Origin: JAFKFI01 sp963795435
GTDB taxonomy: Bacteria > Pseudomonadota > Alphaproteobacteria > Acetobacterales > Acetobacteraceae
DNA length: 64,000 nucleotides
Assembly: GCA_963795435.1 (NCBI GenBank)
Contig: CAWCHV010000007.1
Coordinates: 124,001 to 188,000, forward strand
Reading direction: 5' to 3'
The translations under genes were made by a program, and so were the position numbers. The notes beneath the pieces are model-generated. The model saw only the letters and a program-made list of their open reading frames with translations. It did no database searches and was not told where the DNA came from. Of this stretch, positions 1 to 9,231 are shown in pieces (the stretch's first letter is position 1; each line of letters begins with the position of its first letter).

Positions 1-1
1 C

Positions 2-613
2 GCCAAGGTGGTCGTCACGCGCGGCGTGCACACGCTGACGGCGGAGGAGGAGCATCCGGTTTCCGGCAGGCAGCTGCCAACGGCGATCGACCAGCACGCC
101 TGGCTCGATCCGCGCAACGGCATCATTTACGTGCGCAACGTCGCCGAGGCGCTGGCGCGGCTCGATCCCGCCGATGCCGCCGACTTCCGGGCGCGCGCGG
201 CGGCCTACACCAAGCAACTCCAGGCGCTCGATGACTGGGCGCGCAAGGAGATGGCGGGCGTGCCCGTGAGCAAGCGGCGGGCGCTGTCGTCGCACAACTC
301 GCTCCAGTACATCGCCAACGCATACGGCATTACGTTGCTGACGGTGAACGGCTGGACCAACAAGAGCGAGCCCTCGGCGGCGGAGCTGGCGAAGCTGGCG
401 CGGCAAATCCGTGCCGCACGCGTAAAAGCCCTGTTTCTCGACAGCATCACCGATCCACGCGCCATGCAGCGCATCGCCGCCGAAACCGGTGCGACGATCG
501 GCGGCACGCTCTACGGCAATTCACTCTCCCCGGCCGGCGGCGAGGCGGACAGCTATCTCAAGATGCTGCGTCACGACGTGACCACGCTGAAGGCCGGGAT
601 GCTGAGCAACTGA
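2..613 (+). CDS. Metal (Zn/Mn-type) ABC transporter substrate-binding protein, 5'-truncated
   Basis: The reading frame is open to the left edge, so only the C-terminal ~203 residues are present. The segment reads as the second half of a cluster A-I (ZnuA/TroA) periplasmic metal receptor. Visible are a histidine in DQHAWLDPRN, a second histidine in SSHNSLQYIANAYG, and a late aspartate in LFLDSITDPR; these match the His/His/Asp metal ligands of the family. It ends with the usual GG-x-x-DSYLKMLRHDV helix. The stop lies 3 bases before the next gene, so the two may be co-transcribed. Family assignment is firm; the metal (Zn or Mn) cannot be told from this part. Confidence 0.88.
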   Translation, partial: AKVVVTRGVHTLTAEEEHPVSGRQLPTAIDQHAWLDPRNGIIYVRNVAEALARLDPADAADFRARAAAYTKQLQALDDWARKEMAGVPVSKRRALSSHNSLQYIANAYGITLLTVNGWTNKSEPSAAELAKLARQIRAARVKALFLDSITDPRAMQRIAAETGATIGGTLYGNSLSPAGGEADSYLKMLRHDVTTLKAGMLSN

Positions 614-616
614 GCC

Positions 617-1966
617 ATGTTGCTGATCGCCGCCTGGTGGCGCCTGTTGGTTGCGGGCATGTTGGTGGCGGCCTTGTGGGCCGCCGTGCTGTGGGTCGCG
701 CCATCGGCGCCATCGACGGCGACGGCCCGGCCGTCGGCACAAACGGCCGCGCTGCCGACAGCCGAACCAGAGTCCGAGAGTGGATTGTTGCGCGCCGTTG
801 CACGGTCCGGTCAGGCGGCGCCGGGCGGTGGCAGCTTCGACCGGTTTGATGTCATCTCGCAACCGATCGTGGCGCCGGTCAACGCACGCGGCCAGGTCGC
901 CTTTTACGCCACGGTGCTGCACGCGCCGGGGCGCGAGGGCATCTTCCTCGCCGACGCGGGGAGCATCACGAAGGTGGCGGCGTTAGGAGACGCCCTGCCG
1001 GGAGGCGGGACGCTCGCGGAGTTCACGGAGCATCCCCTGCCGGCGCTGAATGCGTCGGGGCATGTCGCCTTCAGCGCGCAGATCGCCGGCGGGCGGGCGA
1101 CCGAGGGCGTGTTCCTTGCCGGCGAGGACGGCCCGCGGGTGATCGCGCTTGCCGGAGACGATGCGCCGGGTGTGCCCGCCGGCGTCCTGGTCGACTTCAA
1201 CGCGCCGGCGCTGAACGACAACGACGAACTGGCTTTCGTCGCCAGCGTGCGCCGCGGGCGCGACATGCTGGATGTGCTGTATTTCTGGAACGGCCGCCGG
1301 CTGCAACGGCTGGTCGCCGAGGGCGAGCGGCTGCTGCGGATCGGCGGCACGATGGACAAGATCGGCGAGCCGGCACTGAACAACAGCGGTGCCGTCGCGT
1401 TTCCCGCTGCACTCCTCAAGGGCCCGGTGCTCGGCGGCATTTTCATCGCGGGCTCGCGCACTCTGCGCCTGCTGATCGGGGCTGGCGAGCATACGCCGGA
1501 CGGGGCAATGGTCCTGCGCTTCTCCGAGCGGGTGGCGATCGACGACGAGGACGGCATCGCCTTCGGCGCCTATCTCGGCGGGAACGGCGACCAGCGTCAG
1601 GCGGTGCTGCGGATCGGGCCGGAGGGTCTGGCCGAAATCGCCGTCGAGGGCGGCCCCGCGCCGGGGGGCGGACGCTACGCGGGGTTCGGTCCTTGGCCCA
1701 CGGTGGCGCCGGGCGGGGTCACCGCGTTCATCGCCGCACTCGACGGAGGGCCGGGACCGTTCGCCGCCTTTGCGGGCGCTCCGCGCAAAATCAGCCGGCT
1801 TGCGACCACGGGCGAGGCGCTGGCGCAGGGCGGACGGCTCGGCCGCTTCGCACTCAACGGAGTCGCCGCAATCGGGCCTGGCGGCGGGCTGACCTTCGCG
1901 ACCCTCGCGCAGGAGCCGGGAGAGCGCAACGCGATCTACTGCCGCTGTTCGCCGCCGCTTCGCTGA
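617..1966 (+). CDS. NxxGxxAF-repeat protein with N-terminal membrane anchor
   Basis: A 449-residue protein. Residues ~2-28 form a hydrophobic segment (signal or anchor), followed by an Ala/Thr/Pro-rich linker. The rest is built from about six to seven repeats of ~55 residues. Each repeat has the signature N-x-x-G-x-x-AF (VNARGQVAFYA, LNASGHVAFSA, LNNSGAVAFPA, plus degenerate copies such as LNDNDELAFVA) preceded by a GD-x-x-PGG turn. This matches the NxxGxxAF repeat family, which is predicted to be extracytoplasmic and beta-rich; its function is unknown. The ATG follows the metal-receptor stop by 3 bases, so translation coupling is likely and a role in the cell envelope beside the metal receptor is possible but unproven. 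Confidence 0.8.
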   Translation: MLLIAAWWRLLVAGMLVAALWAAVLWVAPSAPSTATARPSAQTAALPTAEPESESGLLRAVARSGQAAPGGGSFDRFDVISQPIVAPVNARGQVAFYATVLHAPGREGIFLADAGSITKVAALGDALPGGGTLAEFTEHPLPALNASGHVAFSAQIAGGRATEGVFLAGEDGPRVIALAGDDAPGVPAGVLVDFNAPALNDNDELAFVASVRRGRDMLDVLYFWNGRRLQRLVAEGERLLRIGGTMDKIGEPALNNSGAVAFPAALLKGPVLGGIFIAGSRTLRLLIGAGEHTPDGAMVLRFSERVAIDDEDGIAFGAYLGGNGDQRQAVLRIGPEGLAEIAVEGGPAPGGGRYAGFGPWPTVAPGGVTAFIAALDGGPGPFAAFAGAPRKISRLATTGEALAQGGRLGRFALNGVAAIGPGGGLTFATLAQEPGERNAIYCRCSPPLR

Positions 1967-1988
1967 TCGGCCGACTGCGTGGCTGGCA

Positions 1989-2999
1989 TCAGTTGATGTC
2001 GAACGGCGGATATTCGCGAAACACGTTTGCGGCGGTCACGAGGATATGTTGCGTCGCCGTGCGCGGCGGCAACGTCTCTCCGGCGAGCAGGCGCAGGGCG
2101 AGCGGCAGCACCTCATAGCCGTATCGGTCCATGAAGTAGGCGACCGAACCGAACACCACGCTGCCGCGGTTGTTGGGGTCGAGCTCCTTCTTCTCGCTGG
2201 CGGTGCCGTGGATGTTCCGGTCAAGTCCCTGGCTGACGATGACGCAGTCGCTCTGCCGCCGGTTCATCTCGATGGCAGTCTTGGCGTAGACGGCCGCCAG
2301 GTCATCGAGCGTCGCGATCAGCAGACGCTGCCCACGCTGCGTCAGCAGGAATTTGGTCATCAGCGCGTCGGCGCGCACTGACTGCCCGCCAGTGTCGAGC
2401 GGCGCGAGTTGCAGCGCGGGCAGGAGCTCGTGCACACCGTCGGTAATGCCCTTGATGCGGTCCGTAACGGCGGGACCGGAATCGGCGAGATCGCCGACGA
2501 GCACCCCGAGCACCGGCCTGTCCGGCCAGTTCTCGCGCGCGAAGGCACCGAGCGCGCGTCCGGCGATGCGGCCCGCGGTGCGGTTGTCAGGTCCGTAGAG
2601 CGGAGCGCCGGGCACCGGGTCGACAAGCGCGACAACGGGGATGCCGGCGGCGGCGAGGCGGCGTGCGATCTCGGCGTTCGCGTCGGCGTCGGCGCAGTAT
2701 TCGATCAGCAGATCGACCCGCGCGGCAATCGCCGCCTCGGCGTTGGCGATCGCGCGGGCGGGATCGCCGGCGTTGTCGAAATAGAGCATATCGACCGGCA
2801 GGTCGCGCGCCGCCAACTCGAAGCTGCGCCGCAGCTCGATCCCCGTGAACCCGAGCCCCTCGAGCGTCACGTTCGGCAACTCATCGAGGTTGGCGAGCGC
2901 AATGCGAAAACGCCGCGTCCCGGCCGCCGCGTGGCCGAGACCGCAGGCGAAGCAGGCCGCCAGCAGCGGCCGGCGCCCCAGCACCAGCCGCGCCGTCAT
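1989..2999 (-). CDS. Sugar-type ABC transporter periplasmic receptor (type 1 periplasmic binding protein)
   Basis: A 336-residue secreted protein with a Tat/Sec-like N-terminus (RRPLLAACFACGLGHAAA). The mature part has the ribose-binding-protein fold: RFRIALANLDE as first strand, then ARAIANAEAAIAARVDLLIEYCADADAN and AAAGIPVVALVDPVPGAP, the hallmark strand/loop of Peripla_BP_4. No permease or ATPase lies next to it, so it is an orphan receptor here. It ends 23 bases from the cyclase gene start region and is read in the same direction as that gene (cyclase upstream). Ligand unknown. Confidence 0.75.
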   Translation of the reverse strand: MTARLVLGRRPLLAACFACGLGHAAAGTRRFRIALANLDELPNVTLEGLGFTGIELRRSFELAARDLPVDMLYFDNAGDPARAIANAEAAIAARVDLLIEYCADADANAEIARRLAAAGIPVVALVDPVPGAPLYGPDNRTAGRIAGRALGAFARENWPDRPVLGVLVGDLADSGPAVTDRIKGITDGVHELLPALQLAPLDTGGQSVRADALMTKFLLTQRGQRLLIATLDDLAAVYAKTAIEMNRRQSDCVIVSQGLDRNIHGTASEKKELDPNNRGSVVFGSVAYFMDRYGYEVLPLALRLLAGETLPPRTATQHILVTAANVFREYPPFDIN

Positions 3000-3021
3000 G
3001 CGCTGATTCGGCTCCGGCCGG

Positions 3022-4035
3022 TCAGCGGATCGCCTCGATTCCGACGAAGTTGCCGGTCAGTCCGACTGCCTTGGGTACCGTCATGTTGACGAAGAACGTC
3101 GCGCGCCCGGTGTTCTGGGCCTCTTGCGCGATGTCGTCGGTCTTGACGTTCTCGATGATGTGGATGCCGTTGTCGGTGATCAGTGTCTGGTGCACGGGAA
3201 ACAGAATCTTCGGGCTCTCTCCGGGGATCACCTCGACCGCCCAGGTGTCAGCGCCCACCGCGACGACCTTCTGTGAGGCGAGCCATTTGGCCGCGTCAAC
3301 GCCGATGCCGGGCTCGCCACTGTTATACAGCGCGTTCTGCGCCGGGTACTGCTCGAACAGATCGACCCAGCCGGTGTGCAGGAACACCATGTCACCCTCG
3401 CGTAGGGTGACGTTGTACAACTTGAGCCCGGCCTCGAGATCGGCCTGCGAGATCACCGTTCCCTTGTCGAGGCACGGCTTGCGGCAGGCGGAGTTGGTCT
3501 TCAGCTTGTTGGCCTGCTGATAGACGCGCACCAGATCGATGATGACGCCACGCGTGGCGAAAGATTTGAGGTGTTCGAGCCCCAGCCGCGTCATGTTGTT
3601 CTGGTTGATGTATTTCCCCATCGCATTCTGGTTGTAGTAGCAATCGCCCCGGCCGAAATGGCCGAGCCCGTCCAGATGCGTGCCCACGTGGCTTTGGCTG
3701 AGCCAGGTGTCCTCGAGGAAGGTCGCGTTGTTCTCGCCGTAGGCGGCCCCGGGGGCAAGCGAGCTCGCGGTCAGAATGGTCTTGGTGAAGCGCGTGCCGA
3801 ACAACGGGACGCCGTCCACCAGCGGATGCGTCATGCTGATGACCTTGCCTTCCTGGATCTCCCCCGCTGCGGCCTTGGTCACCTGCGGGGTCACGCGGTT
3901 TGTCGCGCCGGTCTGATCGTCGGGGCCGAATGGCGAGGCAGGCACGGTTTTCGAGCAATCACTCTGGGCCTGGGCCGTGGCGATGCCGCCAACGAGGCCG
4001 AGACACATGAATCCAGCCATCAGCAGTTTTCGCAT
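3022..4035 (-). CDS. Secreted cyclase-family (kynurenine formamidase-like) metal hydrolase
   Basis: A 337-residue protein with a clear signal peptide (MRKLLMAGFMCLGLVGGIATAQAQ). The cyclase (PF04199) signature HVGTHLDGLGH is at residues ~116-126 and supplies the metal-binding His/Asp/His set. Further family features are VISMTHPLVDGVP near residue 65 and the late GDMVFLHTGW strand. Cyclase-family proteins hydrolyse amides or cyclic substrates such as N-formylkynurenine, isatin or cyclic acyl compounds. The export signal makes a periplasmic substrate likely and argues against housekeeping formamidase. The start is fixed by a strong GGAGGG ribosome site 6 bases ahead of the ATG. Substrate not predictable. 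Confidence 0.85.
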   Translation of the reverse strand: MRKLLMAGFMCLGLVGGIATAQAQSDCSKTVPASPFGPDDQTGATNRVTPQVTKAAAGEIQEGKVISMTHPLVDGVPLFGTRFTKTILTASSLAPGAAYGENNATFLEDTWLSQSHVGTHLDGLGHFGRGDCYYNQNAMGKYINQNNMTRLGLEHLKSFATRGVIIDLVRVYQQANKLKTNSACRKPCLDKGTVISQADLEAGLKLYNVTLREGDMVFLHTGWVDLFEQYPAQNALYNSGEPGIGVDAAKWLASQKVVAVGADTWAVEVIPGESPKILFPVHQTLITDNGIHIIENVKTDDIAQEAQNTGRATFFVNMTVPKAVGLTGNFVGIEAIR

Positions 4036-4200
4036 TTTTCCCTCCAGGACGTTCCCGACTCTGATTTTTGGGGCGATCGCTACCAGCGCGAAAGGATAGG
4101 ATCCATCGTCCGGCGCTTCTGCCGCGACGCTATCTTACACGACTGTAATCTACTTACGAGCAACCGGTAAGTCCAGCGGGGTCACGCCAAGCGGCGTCAA

Positions 4201-5175
4201 TCACCTTGTGTTGAACATCCAGATCGCCGTAGCGGCCGCGTCCGCCTCCTCGGGCGTTCGTGCGCGCCCGAGGGCGATCAGCGCCATCGCGATCGTGGCG
4301 CAGACGATCGCCTCGGGTCCCGGCAACGTTGCCTCTCTGCGCCACAATGCCGCCAGCAGATCGGGATTGTCCTCGCGACGCGGGCGTCTGTCGGCATCGT
4401 CCCAGGCCGGAAGGAGACATTCGGTGCGACCCCGCCGCCGGTCCCAGACATGCGCGGCCAGTGCCTTGGCCGGGTTGCGCTCGGCCTCGCCGCCGCCCCC
4501 CTTGAGCACCAGCAGACGCGGCCGGCCGAGGCGTTCGGCGACGCCGAGATGCACGTCGATATACGCGGGATGGAACACGCCATCGACACCGGCGGCCGCG
4601 CTCCCGGGATCGAGCAGCCGCGCCACCGTGTTGACCGGCGAGCGCAGCCCGAACAGCTCGCGCAGCCGCAGCAGGCGCAACATCGGCGGGGAGAAATTCT
4701 CCAGCGGCAGATAGGCGAAGCGGTCGCGCGCCAGCATCCGCTCGGCGTCCGCCAGGCTCGCGGCCGGCCGCAGCCCGAGGGCCGCGAGCCCGTCCGCGAC
4801 GCCGACGCCGGAGGAAAACCCGTTCGATCCGTGCATCAGCACGCGGATGCCGGCACGCGATAGCGCCAGCGCGGCGAGCAGGAACCAGGGCAGCCCACGC
4901 GTCCGCCCGGCGCCGTAGGATGGCCAGTCGAGGTCCACGCCGGCGCCGAGGCGGATGCCGTCGCGCGCCGCCTCGACCAGCCCGGTGATCTCGTCGGCAT
5001 CCTCGCCGCGATAGCGCAGCAGCATGAGGAAGGCGCCGATCTGGTGCGGGTCGGGTTCTTCCCGCAGCACCATGCTGAACGCCTCGCGCGCCTCGTCGCG
5101 ACTGAGCGCCCGGGACCGGCCGGGGCCGCGCCCCAGCGTGGCGACGAACGGGGCGAAGCGCGCGGCCGGCGTCAA
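4201..5175 (-). CDS. TrpD2/YbiB-like glycosyl (phosphoribosyl) transferase family protein, last gene of the nas operon
   Basis: A 324-residue protein related to anthranilate phosphoribosyltransferase: N-terminal helical domain with LSRDEAREAFSMVLREEPDPHQIGAFLMLLRYRGEDADEI (start shown in pieces, residues ~24-63), then the nucleoside/pyrophosphate-binding body with MHGSNGFSSG, SPVNTVARLLDPG and VLKGGGGEAERNP. YbiB-type proteins bind nucleic acid and lack TrpD activity; they recur at the ends of assimilatory nitrate operons. A TTG start overlaps the cysG stop by TTGA, so it is translationally coupled to cysG. An alternative longer reading frame on the same strand has no family similarity. The role in nitrate use is unknown. 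Confidence 0.8.
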   Translation of the reverse strand: MTPAARFAPFVATLGRGPGRSRALSRDEAREAFSMVLREEPDPHQIGAFLMLLRYRGEDADEITGLVEAARDGIRLGAGVDLDWPSYGAGRTRGLPWFLLAALALSRAGIRVLMHGSNGFSSGVGVADGLAALGLRPAASLADAERMLARDRFAYLPLENFSPPMLRLLRLRELFGLRSPVNTVARLLDPGSAAAGVDGVFHPAYIDVHLGVAERLGRPRLLVLKGGGGEAERNPAKALAAHVWDRRRGRTECLLPAWDDADRRPRREDNPDLLAALWRREATLPGPEAIVCATIAMALIALGRARTPEEADAAATAIWMFNTR

Positions 5176-6602
5176 GCGGCCCGCCGCTCCACGACGGCCT
5201 CGCCGCGCGCCAGCCCGACCACCTGCCCAATCAGCACCAGGGTCGGGCCATCGAAGCCCCGCCTAGCCAATGCCGCCGGAAGCTCGGCGAGGGTGCCGAA
5301 CAGATGCCGCTCGTTCGCCCGGCTGGCGTTCTCCACCGCGACGGCGGGCGTCGCGCCAGACAGGCCGGCTTGCATCAGCCGGGCAGCGACGATGGGAAGG
5401 GTGCGACTGGCCATGTAGGCGGCGATGGTGCCACCGGCGGCGAGGGTCCGCCAGTCGATGCCGGGCACCGCGCCGTCGCTGCCGTGGCCGGTTACGAGAT
5501 GCAGCTCGCGTGCGATGTCGCGATGGGTGAGCGGAATGCCGAGCCGGGCCGCCGCGGCACAGGCCGCCGTGATGCCGGGCACCACCTCGACCGGCACGCC
5601 GGCCGCGCGCAGGCACTCCAGCTCCTCCCCGCCACGGCCGAAGATGAACGGGTCGCCGCCCTTGAGCCGCACCACATGCGCGCCGCACCTGGTGTGCTCC
5701 AGGATCAGGCGGTTGATCGCCGCCTGGCTCATCGCGTGCCGGCCGCAGCGTTTTCCGACGTCGATACGCCGCGCGTCGCGCCGGGCGAGATCGAGCACCG
5801 AGGGCTCCACCAGCGCGTCGTACAGCACCACGTCGGCGCGCTTCAGCACTCGGAGGGCGCGCAAGGTGAGCAGCTCCGGATCGCCCGGACCGGCACCGAC
5901 CAGGCTCGCGCGTCCGCTCGGTGGTGGCGAACCGCCGTGGCGCATCGCGTTCAGCCGCGCGCGGATCAGCCGCTCGGCTTCTGCGCGGTCGCCATCGAGC
6001 GCCGCCGTGGCCTCCGGTCCGTCGACCACCGCGTCCCAAAACCGGCGGCGCGCATTGGGTTCGGGAAGCGCCTCGGCGACCCGGCCGCGCCAATCGCGGC
6101 ACAGCGCGGCGATGGCGGAGTAACCCGGCGGGATGGCCGCCTCGACCCGGCAACGCAGGTCGCGGGCCAGCGCGGGTGCCGCGCCGCCGGTGCCGATCGC
6201 CACGGTGATCGGCGCGCGATCGACGATCGCCGGCACGATGAAGTCGGAGAGCGCAGGGCGATCCACGGTGTTGACGAGCACTCCGGCTGCGCGCGCCGCC
6301 GCGACGGCTTCGGCGGGATCGTCCGAGGCGACGATGCAGAGCCGGGCGCCGGCGACATCGGCGGCCTCGAAGGGGCGCGCATGGAGCGTGAGCGCGCCGT
6401 CGTCGGCCATCGCCCGGAGCTCGTCGCAGGGCGCCTCGGCAATCGCGTGAACCTTGGCGCCGCAGCCGAGCAGCAGACGGGTTTTCGCCACCGCCGCGTC
6501 GCCACCGCCGACCACGAGCACGCGCTCGCCGGAGAGGTTGAGGAAAACAGGAAAAAGACTCGGCTCAGCCGGCCCGGACTCAGGCAGCGGGGGCGCGGAC
6601 AT
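5172..6602 (-). CDS. cysG: Siroheme synthase CysG (trifunctional)
   Basis: A 476-residue protein with two modules. The N-terminal precorrin-2 dehydrogenase/ferrochelatase starts with FPVFLNLSGERVLVVGGGDAA, an NAD-binding turn at residues ~25-40. The C-terminal uroporphyrinogen-III C-methyltransferase (from ~residue 215) has VGAGPGDPELLTLRA, VRLKGGDPFIFGRGGEE and VPGITAACAAAARLGIPLTHR. Together they convert uroporphyrinogen III to siroheme, the prosthetic group of the NirB nitrite reductase encoded upstream. The chosen ATG (MSAPPLPESG) overlaps the end of nasA by 23 bases; a longer in-frame ORF is only a shadow of nasA. Cytoplasmic; co-transcribed with the nas genes. Confidence 0.95.
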   Translation of the reverse strand: MSAPPLPESGPAEPSLFPVFLNLSGERVLVVGGGDAAVAKTRLLLGCGAKVHAIAEAPCDELRAMADDGALTLHARPFEAADVAGARLCIVASDDPAEAVAAARAAGVLVNTVDRPALSDFIVPAIVDRAPITVAIGTGGAAPALARDLRCRVEAAIPPGYSAIAALCRDWRGRVAEALPEPNARRRFWDAVVDGPEATAALDGDRAEAERLIRARLNAMRHGGSPPPSGRASLVGAGPGDPELLTLRALRVLKRADVVLYDALVEPSVLDLARRDARRIDVGKRCGRHAMSQAAINRLILEHTRCGAHVVRLKGGDPFIFGRGGEELECLRAAGVPVEVVPGITAACAAAARLGIPLTHRDIARELHLVTGHGSDGAVPGIDWRTLAAGGTIAAYMASRTLPIVAARLMQAGLSGATPAVAVENASRANERHLFGTLAELPAALARRGFDGPTLVLIGQVVGLARGEAVVERRAA

Positions 6603-9231
6603 CGCGAAGGATCTCCTCGAGTTCGGGAACACAGGAACCGCAATTCGTGCCGGCCCGCAGGTGCGCGCCGATTTCCGCCACACTGCGCAGGCGGTGGGTG
6701 ACGACGGCGTGGCGCACCGCGTGACGCGCGACGCCGAAGCAGGCGCAGACATGTGGGCCGTCCTCGCCCTCCCCGCCGCGCGCCAATCCCGCGAGCAGCC
6801 GAGCCCGCCCGGCATCCGGCACGGACTGGCCGAGCAGCGGGACGATCGCCTCCCGGCGCGGCAGGTTTGCCGGCTCGCGGGCGAGGAACAGGCAGGCTTC
6901 GAGCACCCCGTCCACCAGCGCCGCGACGCGCAGCACGCCGCGCCGCGCATCCGACAGTTCCAGCCGGTCCGCGCCGTTTGGTACGCCGAGCAGGCTGTCG
7001 GCAAGCCGGAAAAGATCGTCGCCCGCCGGCATCTCGCGCAGGCCGGCGAGCTGGTACAGCGCGCCCGTCGCGACCGGGACGCGCGCCCAGTGACAGGTCT
7101 CGGGCAGCGCGCCCGCCTTGCGTCGCAGCAACAGGCCGTGGAACCTCACCGGGACCGCGCGCACGCGGCAGGGCGTCATCTTCAGCGCGGGCTGCCCGGA
7201 GTGCGGATCGAGCGCCGCGCCGACCACCCGCGCGACCGGACCCGTGGATGCAAACGCGTCGGTCCAGTGCATCGGCGCGAACACCTCGCCGCGCCGCTGC
7301 GCGTGACGCAAATCGGCGCGCAGCAGCATCGCACCTTCAGCGGTGTCGATCTCGGCCAGATCGTCCTGCGCCAGGCCGAGTGCGGCCGCGTCGCCCGGAT
7401 GGATGGCGAGCCGGGGTTCCGGGGTGTGCGCCATCAGCGGGGGGACGAGACCTGTGCGGGTCATGGTGTGCCACTGGTCGCGCACCCGGCCGGTGTTGAG
7501 CAGGAAGGGCAGCGCGCCGGCATCGGGCAAGCCGCGCCACGGCGTCGGCACCAGCCGCGCCCGCCCGTCCCCGGTGGGGAAGCCGCCGGCCGCGAACAGC
7601 CGGCCGCCTTCGCCCGCCCCGCCCTCCGGCAGCGGCCAGCGCACCGGCCGCAGCGCGTCGTAGGCCGCGTCGTCGAGCCCAGCGAGGCCAGAAATGTCGA
7701 ACACGCGCCGTCCGTCGTTCTCGAAGCCGGACAGCGCGGCGTGCTCGCGGAACACGGCGGCGGGATCGTTCCAGGCGAAAGCATCGGGAAAACCCATGCG
7801 CCGGCCGAGCTCGGCGAACATCCACCAGTCGGGCCGCGCCTCGCCCGGTGGCGCGCGGAACCGGCGCTGGCGCGAGATGCGGCGCTCCGAGCTGGTCACG
7901 GTGCCGTCCTTCTCGCCCCAGCCGGCGGCCGGCAGCAGCACGTCGGCGTGCGCGGTGGTGTCTGTCGGCCAGCAATCGGAGACCACGACGAAGGGACACG
8001 CGGCCAGCGCCGCGCGCACGCGCTCGGCGCGCGGCAGGCTGGCGGCCGGGTTGGTCGCGGCGATCCAGACCGCTTTCACCCGCCCGCTCAACATCGCCTC
8101 GAACAGTTCGACCGCCTTGAGGCCGGGGCGTATGGCGAGGTTCGGCGCCTGCCAGAACCTCCGTACCGCGTCCATGTCGTCGGGCCGGTCGAACGTCCGA
8201 TGCGCGGCGAGTTGGTTGGCGAGGCCGCCCACCTCGCGCCCGCCCATCGCGTTGGGCTGTCCGGTGACGGAGAACGGCCCCATGCCGGGCAGGCCGATGC
8301 GGCCGGTGGCGAGATGGCAGTTGAGGATGGCGTTGACCTTGTCGGTGCCCGCCGCCGACTGGTTGACGCCCTGCGAGTAGACGGTAACGACGCGTTCGGT
8401 GCGAGCGAACCACTCGTAGAAGATTTCCAGCGCCTCGGGATCGACACCGCAGCGCGCGGCGACGCTGTCGAGATCGGGCGCATCGGCGCGTGCCGCTTCG
8501 AGTGCCGCCTCGAGGCCGTTTGCGTGGCGCGCGGCCCAGCCGCGGTCCACCGCACCCGCTTCGGCGAGATGCGCCAGCAGCCCGTTGAACAGCAGCACGT
8601 CGGCGTCCGGCGCGATCGGCAGATGCAGATCGGCAGCCTCGGCCGTCGCGGTGCGGCGCGGGTCGAGCACGACGATGCGGGTCCCGCGCGCCGTGCGCGA
8701 GGCGAGCAGCCGCTGATGCAGCACCGGATGGCACCAGGCGGCGTTGCTGCCCACCAGCACCACGAGATCGGCCTCTTCCCAGTCCTCGTAGACGCCGGGA
8801 ACGATGTCCTCGCCGAAGGCCCGGACATGGCCGGCGACGGTGGATGCCATGCAGAGGCGGGAATTGGTGTCGATGTTGCCGCTGCCGATAAAGCCCTTCA
8901 TAAGCTTGTTGGCAACGTAATAGTCTTCCGTGAGGAACTGGCCGGAGACGTAGAACGCCACGCTGTCCGGCCCGTGCGCCGCAATGGTGTCGCGGAACCG
9001 CGCCGCCACGAGGTCGAGCGCCGCATCCCAAGATGCGTCGCGCCCGAACACAACCGGTCGCAGAAGCCGGGAAGAATCGTCGAGCGTGTCGGCGAGTGCG
9101 GCGCCCTTCGAGCAGAGCCGGCCGCGATTGGAGGGATGCGATGGATCACCGGCGACGGTGCCATCGGGCCGCGCGACGACGCCGCAGCCGACGCCGCAAT
9201 AGGGGCAGGTCGTGTGAATTTCGCCCGGCAT
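6580..9231 (-). CDS. nasA: Assimilatory nitrate reductase catalytic subunit with C-terminal BFD-like iron-sulfur domain
   Basis: An 883-residue molybdopterin oxidoreductase. Cysteines C9, C12, C16 and C40 (CPYCGVGC ... RLCSKG) bind the N-terminal [4Fe-4S] cluster. The body carries family motifs such as DTNSRLCMASTVAGH, QGVNQSAAGTDKVNAILN, GRIGLPGMGPFSVTGQPNAMGG and the late molydopterin-binding domain MTRTGLVPPLMAHTPEP. The last ~130 residues contain CAC ... GTNCGSC, a BFD-like [2Fe-2S] domain found in NasA proteins of the Klebsiella type that receive electrons from a flavoprotein or ferredoxin. It reduces nitrate to nitrite in the cytoplasm. ATG chosen at MPGEIHTT because it overlaps the nirD stop as TGATG. 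No separate NasB/NasC electron donor is present here. Confidence 0.95.
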   Translation of the reverse strand: MPGEIHTTCPYCGVGCGVVARPDGTVAGDPSHPSNRGRLCSKGAALADTLDDSSRLLRPVVFGRDASWDAALDLVAARFRDTIAAHGPDSVAFYVSGQFLTEDYYVANKLMKGFIGSGNIDTNSRLCMASTVAGHVRAFGEDIVPGVYEDWEEADLVVLVGSNAAWCHPVLHQRLLASRTARGTRIVVLDPRRTATAEAADLHLPIAPDADVLLFNGLLAHLAEAGAVDRGWAARHANGLEAALEAARADAPDLDSVAARCGVDPEALEIFYEWFARTERVVTVYSQGVNQSAAGTDKVNAILNCHLATGRIGLPGMGPFSVTGQPNAMGGREVGGLANQLAAHRTFDRPDDMDAVRRFWQAPNLAIRPGLKAVELFEAMLSGRVKAVWIAATNPAASLPRAERVRAALAACPFVVVSDCWPTDTTAHADVLLPAAGWGEKDGTVTSSERRISRQRRFRAPPGEARPDWWMFAELGRRMGFPDAFAWNDPAAVFREHAALSGFENDGRRVFDISGLAGLDDAAYDALRPVRWPLPEGGAGEGGRLFAAGGFPTGDGRARLVPTPWRGLPDAGALPFLLNTGRVRDQWHTMTRTGLVPPLMAHTPEPRLAIHPGDAAALGLAQDDLAEIDTAEGAMLLRADLRHAQRRGEVFAPMHWTDAFASTGPVARVVGAALDPHSGQPALKMTPCRVRAVPVRFHGLLLRRKAGALPETCHWARVPVATGALYQLAGLREMPAGDDLFRLADSLLGVPNGADRLELSDARRGVLRVAALVDGVLEACLFLAREPANLPRREAIVPLLGQSVPDAGRARLLAGLARGGEGEDGPHVCACFGVARHAVRHAVVTHRLRSVAEIGAHLRAGTNCGSCVPELEEILRDVRAPAA

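Noticed and set aside
4183..4198. Hairpin ACGCC-AAGC-GGCGT after the TrpD2-like gene, possible terminator
   Set aside because: Only five base pairs and no T-run in either direction; too weak to call.
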